Assembly: GCA_946183815.1 (NCBI GenBank)
Contig: CAMHDG010000077.1
Span: 1 to 7,196, forward strand
Source: an uncultured bacterium
Lineage (GTDB): Bacteria; Cyanobacteriota; Vampirovibrionia; Gastranaerophilales; Gastranaerophilaceae
Direction: 5' to 3'
Length of the DNA: 7,196 bases
Shown here: positions 6,484-7,196 of the stretch, in pieces
Position numbering within the stretch: the stretch's first letter is position 1
Layout: each line of letters begins with the position of its first letter
Notes under the pieces: generated by a model
The model's input: the letters and a program-made list of their open reading frames with translations, nothing else
Told to the model about the DNA's origin: nothing
Database searches by the model: none
Made by a program: the position numbers and the translations under genes

Positions 6484-6489
6484 TATAAT
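6484..6489 (+). promoter_or_regulatory. -10 box candidate for the EF-hand gene
   Basis: A perfect TATAAT lies in the 285-bp gap between the divergent GT5 and EF-hand genes. No good -35 hexamer is found 16-18 bases upstream. It would leave a leader of about 80 bases before the ATG at 6575. The rest of the gap is AT-rich with no other element I can name. Confidence 0.35.
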
Positions 6490-6574
6490 TTATGACATAT
6501 TTTTTAACCCAAAAAGCAATTTTTCTTAACAAAAAAACTTTATATAAATGTAAGGAATTAAGGATATTATTTTT

Positions 6575-7132
6575 ATGGGTTTATTTTCTACAAATTTAGC
6601 GGATAAATGGCAAGACTGGACTACTAAAATAGGGCTTGACCCTTACGCAAAACACGAATCTTTTAGGATTAATCCTGAAGGAAACAAAGATATAGCAGTT
6701 TTTACCAAAAAGTTAGAAGAACTTTCTGACGATTTTATAAAACAATATGACAAAAATGATGATGGCAAAATTTCTTATGAAGAACTTGAAGCGTTTGAAG
6801 AAGCACAATTAAAAGAAAATTTGCCTGATGTTGATGAAGGAACACTAAAATTAGCAAAAGAAGGTTTAAGAAGAACCTTTGATAAATTGAATGTTGATAA
6901 CGAAAACGATTCAAAAGATAACCTTGATTTACGTGAGGTAATGAATTATTTTCACACTATGGCTGCCTTCAACACAGAAACTACTGTTGACGGGTCTGTA
7001 TCAGCACAAGAATACAGACTTATGACAAAAGTGCTTGCCGAAAAACCACAAGGAGAAAACCTTGCGGCTTGTTTAGAATTTTATTTAAAAGGTAATTTTG
7101 ACGGAATTTACCGAAATTATAAAAAAGATTAA
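6575..7132 (+). CDS. EF-hand calcium-binding protein (185 aa)
   Basis: The protein is a probable soluble calcium-binding protein of unknown partner. It has one canonical 12-residue EF-hand loop, DKNDDGKISYEE (59-70), with Asp/Asn at positions 1, 3 and 5, Gly at 6, Ile at 8 and Glu at 12, flanked by helices. Two weaker candidates follow: D108 to E121, which looks like a loop with two extra residues and no central Gly, and 135-146 (ETTVDGSVSAQE), which keeps Asp, Gly, Val and Glu at positions 5, 6, 8 and 12 but has poor positions 1 and 3. There is no signal peptide or membrane helix, so it is probably cytoplasmic. The start has AAGGA ten bases upstream, a modest ribosome site. It is divergent from the GT5 gene across a shared 285-bp region; co-regulation is possible but not shown. 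The calcium-binding assignment is firm for the first loop only. Confidence 0.85.
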   Translation: MGLFSTNLADKWQDWTTKIGLDPYAKHESFRINPEGNKDIAVFTKKLEELSDDFIKQYDKNDDGKISYEELEAFEEAQLKENLPDVDEGTLKLAKEGLRRTFDKLNVDNENDSKDNLDLREVMNYFHTMAAFNTETTVDGSVSAQEYRLMTKVLAEKPQGENLAACLEFYLKGNFDGIYRNYKKD

Positions 7133-7196
7133 CAATATATATTTTTCATGGTCCCCATCCCCCCCACAAAGACCAACATTAAAAAACTTCGGGTAA
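7133..7196. other. C-rich tail of the window, unassigned
   Basis: After the EF-hand stop comes TATATATTTTT, then CCCCATCCCCCCC (7153-7165), out of character for this AT-rich DNA. The last bases, AAAAAACTTCGGGT, look like the first half of an A-tract hairpin terminator whose second half lies outside. An ATG at 7148 opens a frame to the window edge, but it has no ribosome site and uses C-rich codons unlike its neighbours, so I do not call a gene. Confidence 0.3.

Noticed and set aside
6351..7153. CATGGTC after TATATA-rich DNA at 6351-6357 and 7147-7153, with TATGGTC at 802-808.
   Set aside because: Too short and too variably placed relative to genes to call a shared regulatory motif without a genome-wide count.

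Overview
The window is AT-rich, bacterial and densely packed, and uses the standard code, with TAA and TGA both acting as stops. It holds five complete protein genes plus the 3' end of a sixth. The gene set best fits an uncultured, host- or gut-associated lineage, and my leading guess is the Gastranaerophilales/Vampirovibrionia (Melainabacteria) branch of Cyanobacteriota. The guess rests on the AT bias, a GT5-type (glycogen/starch synthase-like) enzyme, a small EF-hand protein, and a short N-terminal 'QQN…FG' signature on two unrelated proteins that I recall from that group. This placement is an inference, not something the sequence proves.

Layout from left to right. (1) Positions 3-236 (+) carry the C-terminal 77 codons of an unrecognised gene with about 25% GC, clearly poorer than its neighbours. 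(2) A GC-stem hairpin flanked by A and T runs (363-392) can terminate transcription from both sides. (3) A 113-aa protein of unknown function (-) and a GNAT-fold acetyltransferase (+) diverge from a compact intergenic region with back-to-back promoter candidates whose -35 boxes are three bases apart. (4) A perfect 28-bp palindrome (1623-1650) separates the GNAT gene from a convergent AMP-forming acyl-CoA synthetase (-). (5) Upstream of the synthetase lies a good promoter candidate (TTGCTA-17-TATAAT) whose -35 directly abuts a perfect 44-bp palindrome (3391-3434). (6) Next comes a 931-codon gene (-) for a GT5-type glycosyltransferase with an unusual N-terminal membrane segment and coiled coil. 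(7) A 285-bp divergent intergenic region leads to a 185-aa EF-hand calcium-binding protein (+). (8) The last 64 bases hold a C-rich tract and possibly half of another terminator.

There is no obvious single pathway. The GT5 enzyme points to alpha-glucan (storage polysaccharide) synthesis and the synthetase to fatty-acid activation, but each has its own promoter or is separated by a strong hairpin, so they do not look like one operon. The most unusual items are the membrane-tethered, coiled-coil GT5 enzyme with enlarged domains, the 44-bp palindrome beside the synthetase promoter, and the shared N-terminal QQN…FG tag. I see no CRISPR array, tRNA, rRNA, insertion sequence or recognisable defence system.
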